From assembly GCA_009667805.1 (NCBI GenBank), contig CM019066.1, positions 328,643,119 through 328,707,118 on the forward strand: DNA of 64,000 nucleotides. Reading direction: 5' to 3'. Positions 34,800 through 47,814 of this stretch are shown one piece after another. The stretch comes from Leptobrachium leishanense. Taxonomy: Eukaryota; Chordata; Amphibia; Anura; Megophryidae. Position 1 is the first letter of the stretch. Each line of letters opens with the position of its first letter. The position numbers and the translations under genes are program-made. The notes beneath the pieces are model-generated. The model saw only the letters and a list, made by a program, of their open reading frames with translations. It had not been told where the DNA came from and did not search any database.

Positions 34800-36878
34800 G
34801 TAAGTGTCTGCATGGGGGATGCTCTCCTGCCCATCACAGGGATGCAGGCACCTGATGCTCAGTCCTGCCTGCCAAACTGCTGCTTCTGCTGTGTCACTTA
34901 AGTTTATTCCTTGCTCTGCTTTAACCCTTTCACTGGCCCTCTGGGTGTGCAGCTACATTCTGGTCTGTATGCTGCTGGGCTGTAGGAAAGAGGAGGGGGG
35001 GAAGCAGATTGCAGCAGTGGGGGTGAGTACCATGCATGCTCATCACACTATTCCACCTTCCATGGTGAGTGCCAGGCAGCTCCCATCAACCTCAGGCAGC
35101 TAGCACTGATAGGAGTGACTGTCACTAGTATTTTTAATGTTAAAATGTACTGATTCTTCTTTTTTTCACACATTCGGTGAGACGAGAGGCGTGCGCGGAG
35201 ACCTGCGTTGTATATGTTTATTTTTTGTATTTTTATTACTTGTTTTGTGTTTTTTTTTTCTATTCGTTGCAGACAGTGATCTGTCCTAGTACGGTGAAAG
35301 AGAATTAGGAGGAAAGGCAGGAAATGCTGCAGGGATGCAGATGTTAGGTTGACTTTATTAGGAACTTACCTGGAGGTGGGCGATTGCCAGAAAGCACATG
35401 GTCAGCTCCGTGAAAACACTATTATTTATTATTCTTTTAGGAGGCGATTCTTTCTTAGGGTGCAGTGTGGCAGGTGAAGCTATATGACGGGAATGTGAGG
35501 AATGTCACCATGATAGAGACCTAAAGTAATGTCATTTTGTTAATCCTGCAGAGGGCCGGAGATGATCAGTCTCGCCCGTGGCGTTTAAACGGTTAAGTAG
35601 CCTGTAGGGATGCGAAGGATGCTGCCTAGTGACCTCTGTATACTAGATGATCATCAATTTGTGTCATTCTGTCCATTGTATACTTATGTAACAGTGCTGC
35701 TTGTGAGCCGGTAATAGCAGCCGGGTGTTTTGTTTAACGTATCCGGGATATTAATGCAATATTTGTTTTTGTATTTGGCTGGTCCGGACTCCTACGTATG
35801 CAGGGCTATTAAACGGATATTGCAGTTCTATAAAATAACAGTGCATATCTGCATTCGGCGTTTGCGAGCACTCTCCCGGTCACGGTTAATTGGCCGTAGG
35901 TTATTATGGATTTATTCCGCTGTTGCTGATGAAAGAGAATTTGATTTCAGTCCGCATAGTTGAAATGCATGCCCCTCTCTGATATTTTTAGCTCATATTG
36001 AAGCCTGCCATAAAAACGAGCCTCCTCGCCTTTTATCGCTGTGTCGCCCTGAATGGCAGAGTCATTGTCTTGTTATATTATCTATTTCCATCCGTAATAA
36101 AAGATTTACAAGATCCGAAAGTCTTTACGTGAAGCTTAACCCGTTGGCGGCTTGGTAACGTGTTGCAGACTCACTAGCGCTGTATTTGTTTTTATTCTTT
36201 TGCATACAGTGCCACCCTCTTACTTTGTATCAAAGGGTACATATTGCCACTCTGATGTACAGACGTTTAAAGGAGCGTAATAGCGGATTGAACTTTACAT
36301 AAATCAGCTCCAGCTTGTCAAAGAAACATTTCCTTAATTTATACCTATTATTTATCCCCGAGCCTCCCATTACGAAAAAACCCACCCTGATAACCGTCCG
36401 GAATAAACACAACTCACATAGTAGTGTACAGCAGAAGCAGGAGTCATCGCAGGGACTTAGCTGGTAAGTACATGTATGCAGTTTGGTTTAGAAGAAGTCT
36501 GTGGACTTTTCCTTTAAAACCGAATTGCTCACCAAGGACTGGAAATGAATAATGGGCATAAATGGAGGAAATGCTTGTTTTAACATGCTGAGTTGATTTA
36601 GGTAGCGTTATAAAAAAAAAGAAGCCCTTTAACCCCTTAAGGACCAATGATGTAACTGTTCTGTCATAAATGCTTTGACTTTAAAGACCCTTGGTGCTTA
36701 AGGGGTTAAAATGTCTATTTAAATCATTGACATGGAGTCAAGCTGGTTTTATATTCTTCTTTTAATTATATTTTTAATTAATTTATACTTTATTGTTATT
36801 ATTCATTATCACCAGTCAGGGGTTATTGTTGTCTCGTTGGGGGGTAATAAAGGTATCTACTGTTTGTCTTCTGCACAG
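34800..36878 (+). other. DUSP10: DUSP10 intron 1 (probable)
   Basis: Runs from GTAAGT at 34800 to the acceptor TGTTTGTCTTCTGCACAG ending at 36878. Apart from one 73-bp MITE at 36633 it looks free of recognisable repeats, in contrast to the rest of the window. The segment 35800-36130 is complex, non-repetitive sequence of the kind expected for conserved regulatory elements, but conservation cannot be seen from one genome. Confidence 0.6.
36633..36705. mobile_element. 73-bp piggyBac-like MITE, CCCCTTAAGGACCAA ends
   Basis: CCCCTTAAGGACCAA at the left and TTGGTGCTTAAGGGG at the right, flanked by TTAA (36629-36632 and 36706-36709). Extremely short, essentially only termini. It lies in DUSP10 intron 1, about 170 bp before the coding exon. 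Confidence 0.8.
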
Positions 36879-36926
36879 GTGGCGTCCAGTGGTTCTACCT
36901 GACTCGGCAGTGCTGTGGTCTTCCTC
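36879..36926 (+). other. DUSP10: DUSP10 5' UTR part of exon 2, with splice acceptor
   Basis: The acceptor is a pyrimidine-rich tract ending CTGCACAG at 36878. Forty-eight bases of leader precede the ATG at 36927. The four codons just upstream are in frame without a stop but start with GTG, and the homologous protein starts at MPPSPLD. Confidence 0.85.
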
Positions 36927-37734
36927 ATGCCTCCCTCTCCCCTAGACGCCAGGCTTATTGTGGCACTCTCCAGGCCTGTGAGACCTCAGGAACTCAACCT
37001 GTGCTTAAAGTCTTCCTACCTTGAATCCGGCTCGGCTAGCGAGAACTATAAGTCCCTACTCAGCACAAGTGTCGTGTGTCTAAACGCAGCCAACCTGACG
37101 TATATGCCCTCTTCCAACGGCTCTGCACGTTCCCTGGGTTGTGGATGTAGCAGTGCCAGTTGTTGCACTGTGGGAGCGTACGAAAAGGACATTCAAGCTC
37201 AAAGTCAGGCAATAAGTAGCTCCACCATCACTAGCAGCCTCGCAGGACCCTCATCTGGTCACCCAAACCAAATGGTCAACAATAATGAGAACAGTGGAGC
37301 TCTGAGTCCGTCTGGTGGGGTCGGAAGTCCAGTGTCTGGTGCTACCAAACAGTTTGCCAACATAAAAATCATTTATCCCAATGACTTGGCAAAGAAATTG
37401 ACGAAATGCAGCAAAACCCACTTGCCAAGTCAAGGGCCCGTTATCATTGACTGCAGACCCTTCATGGAATACAACAAAAGTCATATTCAAGGAGCCGTGC
37501 ATATTAATTGTTCTGACAAGATCAGCAGGAGGAGGCTTCAGCAGGGCAAGATAACGGTGTTGGATTTGATATCGTGCAGGGAGTCGAAGGACTCGTTTAA
37601 GAGGATCTTTTCCAAAGAAATCATAGTTTACGATGATAACACCAATGAGCCGAGCCGCGTGATACCCTCACAGCCGCTCCATACGGTTTTGGAGTCTCTG
37701 AAAAGAGAAGGCAAGGAGCCTCTTGTGTTAAAAG
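36927..37734 (+). CDS. DUSP10: DUSP10 (MKP-5), first coding exon, partial
   Basis: Dual-specificity phosphatase 10 dephosphorylates threonine and tyrosine of p38 and JNK MAP kinases in cytoplasm and nucleus. The exon encodes 269 residues plus one base. Residues 1-145 are the N-terminal extension specific to this phosphatase; they begin MPPSPLDARLIVALSRPVRP and contain LTYMPSSNGSARSL. From about 147 comes the rhodanese-like MAP-kinase-binding domain: KIIYPNDLAKK, VIIDCRPFMEYNKSHIQGA (about 171-189) and the basic docking cluster SRRRLQQGK (RRR at 201-203). The exon ends at VLK plus the first base of a glycine codon, before the donor GTAGGT at 37735 (phase 1), where the mammalian protein continues with GGLSSF. 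The catalytic HCxxxxxR domain is not in this window. Start chosen at 36927 because MPPSPLD is the conserved N-terminus. Orthology is very secure. Confidence 0.97.
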
Positions 37735-38601
37735 GTAGGTCTCTATTTATAAATGATGATGATAATATCTGTTCTTGCCATCATGCAGCAATAATCCTGT
37801 GACTCCCTGAGTTCATCCATCACTGACATTCTAAGGCTCTTCATTTTAAAGGGATGCTACCACCAAAAAATGAAATGTCCTTATTGGGTTTATTTTATGT
37901 TGCTGATATCTTACATGTGCTTTGTTTTACTCTTATGTTTTTTTAAGAAAATATTTTACTCTATGTGTCACTTGGAGCATCCATTGTGTGATGCAAACGG
38001 CCCCCCACAGTAGCTTTATATCAGTTGCTCCTCACTGTGTGGCATTGCCCATAGAATGGAGTGACGAGGTCAATCACCGACTCAAATCAATATATTGCGT
38101 GTGCTGTATTCAAAGGACATCACCAGGGAGTAGATTAGAAGCCTTTTAAGCTCCATTTCTTATCTCATTCAGCTGCCAGCTCTTATCTCCGTTTGCCTGG
38201 AGAACAATAGACCTACTGCTGCCATATCTATACATTCCCTCCTCCACCTCATTAACTGTTAAAACCGTTAGACTAAATAAACAACAGCTGTAAAGTAAAG
38301 CTTTTGCATAGATTTTGGTAAATGTTGCATCATGAGAAAAATACACAAAATGGAAACCGGAGATAAAAAATAGAAGTATATATTTATTTTTCCTTTTTAC
38401 ATGCAATTACGGCAAACAAAAAAACAGCAGCATGTGTTTATAATGTGATTTTGTTTGTGATGCACAAGTACCTTAGTCAGAGCTTATGTGTCCCTTTAAA
38501 CATGGTTTCCGAGATCCAGTATCTGTTCATCTCGCAGGTAAAATCTGGAACGTCACAAAAAAAACAGTCTGTTATTTCTTATCAATACATTATTTACCCC
38601 A

Positions 38602-38757
38602 TGGATCTCCAGAGTTGCTCTACCTTGGCCCTCTCAGATTTTATGGAACTGCACTTCCCATAAGCCTCTGTCAACCTGATGAGTAGCTGAGTATCATGGG
38701 AGATGTAGTTCTGAAAAATCTGGAGGGCCATGGCTGAGCGTTCCTGACCTATGTTAT
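38602..38757. repeat. Short inverted-repeat element, GGCCCTC / GAGGGCC ends
   Basis: CTTGGCCCTCTCAGATTTTA on the left pairs with AAAATCTGGAGGGCCATGG on the right. Inside, GAACTGCACTTCCCAT pairs with ATGGGAGATGTAGTTC. A diverged element of the same kind, with CTGGGAATTGTATGGCTACA, lies at 54655-54800. It resembles a very common amphibian MITE. Confidence 0.65.
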
Positions 38758-39348
38758 AGATACAATGATTCTTCTCCCCCCCCCCCATGTCATATGTGAC
38801 TACAGCCAAGTACATTTTACTAGTGGAGGAGGGTTTGTAATATATCCTCCTCCCTCCTATGACGCTGGAATGATTTATAATATCACTGTTCAGGGGTTTT
38901 CATTTCATGCTGTGCTTTAGCCTGCCGGTACTCTAGTAAAGGTTGCTCTCACACTTCTCTCAGGGGAGAAGAAACCCTCAATTTGTTTCCATTATTTTGC
39001 TAAACGTAGGCGCCGTGTGTAATAATTTTTAATTCTGGCAGTGCATGTGGGCTGAAGGATTTGCTGCTTAGGTTTTTTTTTTAAATGAGGCAATTTGCCC
39101 AAGGTCATAAAAGGTCATTTGCAGGATAACCCTTTGTGTGCCAAGTCTACCCAGGTTTGATGCAGACATATTTGACAAAAGATACAATTAATATAAGAAA
39201 GTGATATATTATATGACTTTTATCTTACACCATTATCCAGAAGTACGGCTTTTTGTGTATGCGTTTGCTGTCAGCAATCCCCTGGTGCCCATAGGCGTGT
39301 GCCTGTATTTTAGGGCTTTCCTCATATACTTTATCTGTTATGTGCAAC

Positions 39349-40450
39349 CAGGGCTGGCCCTTCCATGGAGCCAGGTGGTGCAGCGGCTCCAGGTGGTCCT
39401 TTGTAAGGGGCAGCATTTTGCCGCCCTGTCAAAGGCCATGGCATGGAGCGTCTGGCCCGGATCTTAACAAGGCACGGCCTTTCAACAGACCAGCGCCCGA
39501 TCTCAACCAGGCCCTTCGTCTAACCAGGATTCCGGTGTTCTAGCACATGAGGGAGCGTGTGCAACGTCACTGGAAGCACACCAATACAATCCTCTCCCAG
39601 TGGTCTGGCACCGGCCACGATCCCTCCATTGCATCGCCACAGCTTCTACAGGCGCATCCGATCCCTCTCCTCCTTCCATCACCCCATCCATTCCTCTCAT
39701 GCCAATCTCCCCCCTCTCTCTCCCCAATCCCCATCTCTCCCCCTTCCTTCTCTCTCCCCCCTTCCCTCACTCTCCTCCTTCCCTCTCTCTCTCCCCTTCT
39801 CTCTCTCTCTCCCCTTCTCTCTCTCTCTCCCCTTCTCTCTCTCTCTCCCCTTCTCTCTCTCTCTCTCCCCCTTCTCTCTCTCTCCCCCTTCTCTCTCCCC
39901 CTTCTCTCTCTCTCTCTCCCCCTTCCCTCTCTCTCCCCCTTCCCTCTCTCTACTCCTTCTCTCCTTCCTCTTCCTCTTCCTCTTCTTCCTCCTCTTCCTC
40001 TTCCATTCCTCCTCTTCCTCTTCCTCTTCCTCTTCCTCTTCCTCCTCCTCCGTCCTCCTCCATCTCTCCTCCTCCTCCGTCCTCCTCCTCCATCTCTCCT
40101 CCTCCTCCGTCCTCCTCCTCCATCTCTCCTCCTCCTCCGTCCTCCTCCTCCATCTCTCCTCCTCCTCCGTCCTCCTCCTCCGTCCTCCATCTCTCCTCCT
40201 CCTCCGTCCTCCTCCTCCGTCCTCCATCTCTCCTCCTCCTCCGTCCTCCTCCTCCATCTCTCCTCCTCCTCCGTCCTCCTCCTCCATCTCTCCTCCTCCT
40301 CCGTCCTCCTCCTCCATCTCTCCTCCTCCTCCGTCCTCCTCCTCCATCTCTCCTCCTCCTCGTCCTCCTCCTCCCTCTGTAATACGCTCCTACATGCCAC
40401 GTGTTTTTTTTGGGGGGGGGGCAGCATTTCATCCATGGCTCCAGGCAGCA
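39349..40450 (-). mobile_element. hAT-like element carrying a polypyrimidine array, right end lost
   Basis: The left end CAGGGCTGGCCCTTCCATGG resembles the end of 32397 (CAGGGCCGGCCC). The right part, GGGGGCAGCATTTCATCCAT then CAGGCAGCACAGTG, matches the right part of 32397-33996 (GGGGGCAGCATTTCATCCTT then CAGGCGGCACAATG). The terminal GGGCCGGCCCTG is missing on the right, and no 8-bp duplication was found. The interior is a pyrimidine block instead of the GCCCCAGCTCA arrays. Confidence 0.7.
39660..40380 (+). repeat. Polypyrimidine tract with 30-bp tandem units
   Basis: About 700 bases almost purely C and T. The left half is (CT)n with CCCCTTCTCTCTCTCTCT units. The right half (about 40040-40350) has roughly ten 30-bp units, CCTCCTCCTCCGTCCTCCTC followed by CTCCATCTCT. 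The complementary strand is a GGA-repeat. All long frames here (Ser/Pro/Leu-rich forward; Glu/Arg/Gly-rich reverse) are artefacts of composition. Confidence 0.95.
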
Positions 40451-40964
40451 CAGTGACCTGTAAATATACACAAACTTGTTCCTGTTTATTCCTTTCTTCA
40501 GAAATCAGATGTGATGCTTCGGAGTGGTTTTATTATCCCCAATATAAGTTTGAAGATTGATTTCTATTAACACAAAATATGATAATGTGATTTATAGCTA
40601 CTTTTATGTGCCTGGCTCTAAAACATCTCTAATCTCAAGCACCGCTGTATAACCTGATTTATGTATGTTTTTAGAGTCAGACCACAAATATAGTGACGCT
40701 CCATGTGCCAGAAAAATGGTGTTTTAGTTTTTTTTGGTTTTGCGCTCTTGAATTCTTAATGCCAGCGCGCGCACATCAGGAAGTCATTATAGTATTTATA
40801 TAACATTATGTATTACTATTCCCACGCTTGATGTGCAGGGTGTGTGCAGTCAACAAGTTTTCTTTTTGTGTACACTCATCGTATGCACCTCTAATTGTTT
40901 ACACATTTAACTGCGCTATTTGCAGTTACGCTTTGGTTACATTTCAAACTACAGCATAGATATA

Positions 40965-41302
40965 CAGGGTGTCCATAAAGTCTCTTTACAATTTCCAAAA
41001 TTTATTACAAAGGCAAATGAAAAGACAGATAAGTGAAAAGTATTACAAAATGAGACGTATATAGTTAAGGTTTTTTGCCTCATTTAATACACCTCTATAT
41101 GGGCACTACAACATGGCAAGAAATCGAGTACCGTCTTGATGTGTTTCATGCAACTAATGGTGCCCATATAGAGGTGTATTAAATGAGGCAAAAAACCTTA
41201 AACATATACGTCTCATTTACTAATAATTTTCACTTATCTGTCTTTTCATTTGCCTTTTGTAATGAATTTTTGAAATTGTAAAGAGCCTTTATGGACACCG
41301 TG
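40965..41302. mobile_element. Palindromic mariner-type MITE, CAGGGTGTCCATAAAG ends
   Basis: Left CAGGGTGTCCATAAAG after a TA, right CTTTATGGACACCGTG. Arms extend about 150 bp with few mismatches, for example TGCCCATATAGAGGTGTATT with its complement. Ends of this form and TA insertion are typical of IS630/Tc1/mariner elements. The TA on the right is not preserved. Confidence 0.85.
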
Positions 41303-41312
41303 TGTGTGTCTA

Positions 41313-41480
41313 TAGATTAGGTAGGCCGTGTTAGTCCAGTTGCCAAAATCACGAGTATAGCAGTCTGTAGGGATACCTTTTTTATTGGACTAACGTTACA
41401 TTTAAAAGACAAGCGTTCGAGAGTGATCCTCCCTTCGTCAGGTCTGGAAGCTTTACTGATCAGAATCATAGAATTAAACA
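41313..41480 (-). repeat. Retroelement relic with a degenerate hammerhead-like core
   Basis: On the minus strand it reads CTGACGA (41441-41435), then GGGAG and CTCTC able to pair, then GAA, then CGCTTGTC. This follows hammerhead order, but the base after GAA is C, not A, and the stem II closing pair is A with C. The surrounding sequence (GGATACCTTTTTTATTGGAC on the plus strand) belongs to a repeat type I recall from several vertebrates. Class uncertain. Confidence 0.4.
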
Positions 41481-42066
41481 TTGGGACATTAATCCGGCAC
41501 ATGGTTGGGGGTGTTAGATGTTGTGAATCGCCAAATGGCATAGTCAGAGTGGGGGAAAAGAAAAAAAAAATAAGACAAGCAAAAAAAACATTAAGGTGTC
41601 TCCGGCCATATATATATCAGATATAGTATTACTGGGATATTTACTTGATTCCCCAAACATATAATTATCTGTAGTATTTATGAAATTTGTAAAGTAACTA
41701 TATTTAAAAAATGAGCTTCCAGACACGCGAGATCGTGTTTATAATAAAGTGTTGGTGAACAAAGTCTGTTTTCATTTTGATTGAACTCTCATAGGGAGCA
41801 ATAAGATGGTTTATGAGATTTGCATATGGAATGGTCTTCTCTGTAACGGCACCTTCGAGCTCAAACCTTATGAGACCTGAGCGGGAATCCACCGTAGGAC
41901 AGGCCACCGGCTGCTGTCCATTCTCTGGAACCTCATTATCCCTGTTTTTGTTCGGTTTAGACGTGAGTGTGCACGTTCCTTCCAATCTGACGCCCCTGTG
42001 GCCACCTCGCTGAGCGCAGTTAGTGCGCTCCGTGTTACAATGTGCGATCCTCCTATGGATACATAG

Positions 42067-43440
42067 CAGCGTTACAATATATTGGGAATTACTCCCTGTG
42101 TATATGTTAGCAGCGTTACAATATATTGGGAATTACTCCCTGTGTATGTGTTAGCAGCGTTACAATATATTGGGAATTACTCCCTGTGTATGTGTTAGCA
42201 ACGTTACAATATATTGAGAATTACTCCCTGTGTATGTGTTAGCAGCGTTACAATATATTGGGAATTATTCCCTGTGTATGTGTTAACAGCATTACAATAT
42301 ATTGGGAATTACTCCCCGTGTATATGTTAGCAGCGTTACAATATATTGAGAATTACTCCCTGTGTATGTGTTAACAGCATTACAATATATTGGGAATTAC
42401 TCCCTGTGTATATGTTAGCAGCGTTACAATGTATTGGGAATTACTCCCCGTGTATATGTTAGCAGCGTTACAGTATATTGGGAATTACTCCCTGTGTATA
42501 TGTTAGCAGCGTTACAATGTATTGGGAATTACTCCCTGTGTATATGTTAGCAGCGTTACAATATATTGGAATTACTCCCTGTGTATATGTTAGCAGCGTT
42601 ACAATATATTGGGAATTACTCCCTGTGTATATGTTAGCAGCGTTACAATATATTGGGAATTACTCCCTGTGTATATGTTAGCAGCGTTACAATATATTGG
42701 GAATTACTCCCTGTGTATATGTTAGCAGCGTTACAATATATTGGGAATTACTCCCTGTGTATATGTTAGCAGCGTTACAATATATTGGGAATTACTCCCT
42801 GTGTATATGTTAGCAGCGTTACAATGTATTGGGAATTACTCCCTGTGTATATGTTAGCAGCGTTACAATATATTGGGAATTACTCCCTGTGTATGTGTTA
42901 GCAGCGTTACAATGTATTGGGAATTACTCCCTGTGTATATGTTAGCAGCGTTACAATGTATTGGGAATTACTCCCTGTGTATATGTTAGCAGCGTTACAA
43001 TGTATTGGGAATTACTCCCTGTGTATGTGTTAGCAGCGTTACAATATATTGGGAATTACTCCCTGTGTATATGTTAGCAGCGTTACAATATATTGGGAAT
43101 TACTCCCTGTGTATGTGTTAGCAGCGTTACAATGTATTGGGAATTACTCCCTGTGTATATGTTAGCAGCGTTACAATGTATTGGGAATTACTCCCTGTGT
43201 ATGTGTTAGCAGCGTTACAATATATTGGGAATTACTCCCTGTGTATGTGTTAGCAGCGTTACAATGTATTGGGAATTACTCCCTGTGTATATGTTAGCAG
43301 CGTTACAATATATTGGGAATTACTCCCTGTGTATATGTTAGCAGCGTTACAATATATTGGGAATTACTCCCTGTGTATATGTTAGCAGCGTTACAATGTA
43401 TTGGGAATTACTCCCTGTGTATGTGTTAGCAGCGTTACTA
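42067..43440 (+). repeat. 44-bp minisatellite, left part
   Basis: About 31 tandem units of 44 bp. Each contains GCAGCGTTACAATATATTGG, then GAATTACTCCCTGTGTATAT and GTTA. Units vary at two main sites (ATATATTG or ATGTATTG; TATATGTTA or TATGTGTTA). The units near the left edge carry extra changes (GAGAATT, GTTAACAGCATT), as expected when unequal exchange homogenises the centre. The array lies in DUSP10 intron 2. There are no spacers, so it is not a CRISPR. Confidence 0.96.
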
Positions 43441-43442
43441 TA

Positions 43443-45060
<1,618 letters not shown>

Positions 45061-45252
45061 TATATTGGGAATTACTCCCTGTGTATATGTTAGCAGCGTT
45101 ACAATGTATTGGGAATTACTCCCTGTGTATGTGTTAGCAGCGTTACTATATATTGGGAATTACTCCCTGTGTATATGTTAGCAGCGTTACAATATATTGA
45201 GAATTACTCACTGTGTATGTGTTAACAGCATTACAATATATTGGGAATTACT
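45061..45252 (+). repeat. 44-bp minisatellite, right part
   Basis: About four and a half units continuing the array after the Tc1 insertion. The last two carry GAGAATTACTCA and GTTAACAGCATT, the same edge-type variants as at the left border. Confidence 0.95.
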
Positions 45253-46734
45253 CCATAATTCCCTATCAAAATATGACTATCCCTTCCAGTAGAATGACGA
45301 CACCGTGAATGACAGCTGTCAGCTGAAGAATGGTCCTACGGGACAGCCCTCTGCTCACTCCTTAGATCCAACAAAGTGACGCACTTTGGCAGACGAGTCA
45401 TCACGCCATTGTCACCACTGCGAGCCAATCATACAGCGACTCGTTGACAGACCAGGTTTGCAGGTATCTGAAGCTCAGCACAGGTGATTGCAGGATTCAG
45501 TCTGCATTTCCCCCCAAGGTGATCTGTAAAACCTGACTTGTTAGGGGTAGCTGAGGACAGGTTTGGGAAATCCTGCTGTAGGTGCAATATTATTGAACTG
45601 CATTTACCTCCCTGACTATAATATCTGGCTCTGCCCAAGTCAACGTAAAAGTATGGTTCAGGGGTGTCTGTCCAAGCTGATCATGTTGCAAAAACATTTA
45701 AAATTTGGTACTGGTTCCTGTTAGTGTTTGCGTACCTGATTCCATTCCATGATGCAATCCAGTACCAAAATGCTGCTGCTTGAGGTTTTTAAATGAAAGA
45801 TAAGTGCACAGCTAGCGTAGGCTGGATATTTTATTATTTTTATTTATTTATATCAGCCAGTGATAAAAAGGTGGGGATGCAGTTTACCCTAATCTGCATA
45901 CGTTCGGCTGTGAATGTCATGTTTATTGTCAATGCTTTGTATCCCTGAGGCCCTATTTTACATTCGCCACTACGGGAAAAAGAAACATGGCGAGCCGATA
46001 TCCCTCGCTGGCTCCCTGTTACCAGGTCTGTTTTGACCCGGATATTTTACTAGCTGCTGGAGTTGGAATAATTGGGAGCCGAAATAGAAACCGACAAAGA
46101 AGCTGCGCGACGTTGGTGGTATTACCTCTTGGAGTCTATAGGACTCAATGGAGCCCAGTGCAACCATACAGCAAGCGCTGCATGTGTTTACGTATATGGG
46201 GGTCGTGCAGAAACGACAGAATATCACTGGCAACTATTTATTTCCAGTCATGTTCTGCATACATCGAGAGGATGCAGTGGATCGCGCCACAATTTGCACC
46301 ATGTAATTAAAGAATTTTTAAACCTCTTTTTATTTATTTTGCAAAATCCCTTAACACCAGCCTCTGAGATCCAGAATTGTTTGCAGAATACCACCTCTTT
46401 GGAATCTCACGTCGTTTTCAATTTGAGCCATTAGTAACTACACAATGTTTAGGAGCTGTTAATGTGCAGCACGCAACTGCTGATTTCAAGCCACGGTTGT
46501 GGCGGGGTCATAATTGCTACTTCACATGTTAACAACAAGATTGGAATAGGGTCACTGATGTTTCATTATTTGTGGCAGCACTGCTCATGCATTGTCATTT
46601 TTGTTAATTGGCTAAACTGTGCTGTCTCTTTAAACCCCCTGGTTTTCTTTATATGATGAGTAGACTCTCACCTATTAAGTAAAACAAAACAAAAAACAAC
46701 CTTGTAGGCAACCGTTTAAAAATGCTGAAGTCTA
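45253..46734. other. Intronic DNA, nothing recognised
   Basis: Mostly unique-looking sequence. Short frames at 45987-46434 have no family resemblance I can name. Confidence 0.4.
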
Positions 46735-47425
46735 TATTCTACAGTCCATCCTAAATGCCTCTGCCAGGCTCATCTACCTCACCTGCCACTCTGTCTCTGC
46801 TGCTCTCCTCTGCGAGTCCCTTCACTGGCTCCCCATCCACTGCAGAATTAAATTCTAAATCCTTATCCTGACCTACAAAGCTCTCTCTAACTCAGCTCCC
46901 CACTACCTGTCCTCACTAATCACCAAATACACCCCAGCCCGCTCCCTAAAGTCAAACAGTGACCTGCGCCTAGCATCTCCCTACATTACCTCTTCCCATG
47001 ATAGACTGCAGGATTTCTCAAACGCAGCCCCCATCCTCTGGAACGCTCTCCCTCGTACTGTCAGACTTTCCCCTAGTTTCCCTTCCTTCAAATGCTCCCT
47101 TAAGACATTCCTAGTTAGGGAAGCCGACCACCAGAATCACTGATACACCTCACTGCCCAAACCAGTCCATCACGCTCACCTTGCAGTCCATCACTCTCAC
47201 CTTGCAGTCCATCACTCTTACCTTGCAGTCCTCTACTCCTGTTTCCACCCCCAAACACTTCTAGATTGTAAGTTTCCACGGGAATAGGGCCCTCGTTTCC
47301 TCCTGTACAGGTTTGTCAAAATGTTGTTCAGGCTCAGTGTATTGTAACCCTGTCTATATTGTGCCCATTGTTGATCACTGCGGAATATTTGGGCGCTATA
47401 TAAATAAAGTATAATATATATATAT
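46735..47425 (+). pseudogene. L2-type LINE C-terminal fragment and 3' end
   Basis: The frame reads NASARLIYLTCHSV, then LHWLPIHCRIKF with a stop, then ILTYKALSNSAPHYLSSL, TPARSLKSNSDLRLASP and APILWNALPRTVRLSPSFP. This is the conserved tail of L2-type reverse transcriptase. A 3' region with three TTGCAGTCCATCACTCTC units follows, ending GGCGCTATATAAATAAAG, the typical L2 end, and a TA microsatellite. At least one in-frame stop (TTCTAAATCC near 46853) breaks it. Confidence 0.88.
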
Positions 47426-47810
47426 ATGTGTGTTTTCTATAATGTTACTACTTTTAGAACTGTTTTAATCAGTCTTACAAGCCTTAACTGGCAGACGGGA
47501 TTTGAATATTTCATCTGCCGGCACCAAATCGGTCACCGATGGTGTCAGTACCATCTGCGTGCTAACATCATCATGTCTCTGAGCGCTTGCAGCAGCGAGC
47601 ATTTTGGGAGACAGTAACCAATGGATTGGTTCTGCGTATTTGCTCACAGCACCAGTCCATTGTTCTGCGAAGGCGCTATGGAACTGCAGGGACTTCCAAA
47701 TTTCAGAAGCCTGGGACCAATTGGGAGGAGTAGCCTAGGGCCAAGGTAGAAAAGGTTAACATTAACACCTAAAATAATAATAATTAAGAAGATGTTGTCT
47801 GGCTAATTAT
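47426..47810. other. Intronic DNA, nothing recognised
   Basis: No element ends or coding signal recognised. Confidence 0.4.
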
Positions 47811-47814
47811 TTAA

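Noticed and set aside
38686..38720. CTGATGAGTAGCTGAG as a possible second hammerhead
   Set aside because: No GAAA block or complementary stems follow; it is part of a short inverted-repeat element.
39547..40560. Ser/Pro/Leu-rich forward and Glu/Arg/Gly-rich reverse frames near 300 codons
   Set aside because: Pure polypyrimidine DNA contains no stop codons on either strand, so open frames are expected; no domain is present.
42478..42681. Small reading frame with ITPCVYVSSV repeats
   Set aside because: The 44-bp unit is not a multiple of three; the frame merely cycles through all three phases of a stop-free unit.
42067..43440. CRISPR-like regular repeats
   Set aside because: Units are contiguous with no unique spacers, in a vertebrate intron. 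It is a minisatellite.
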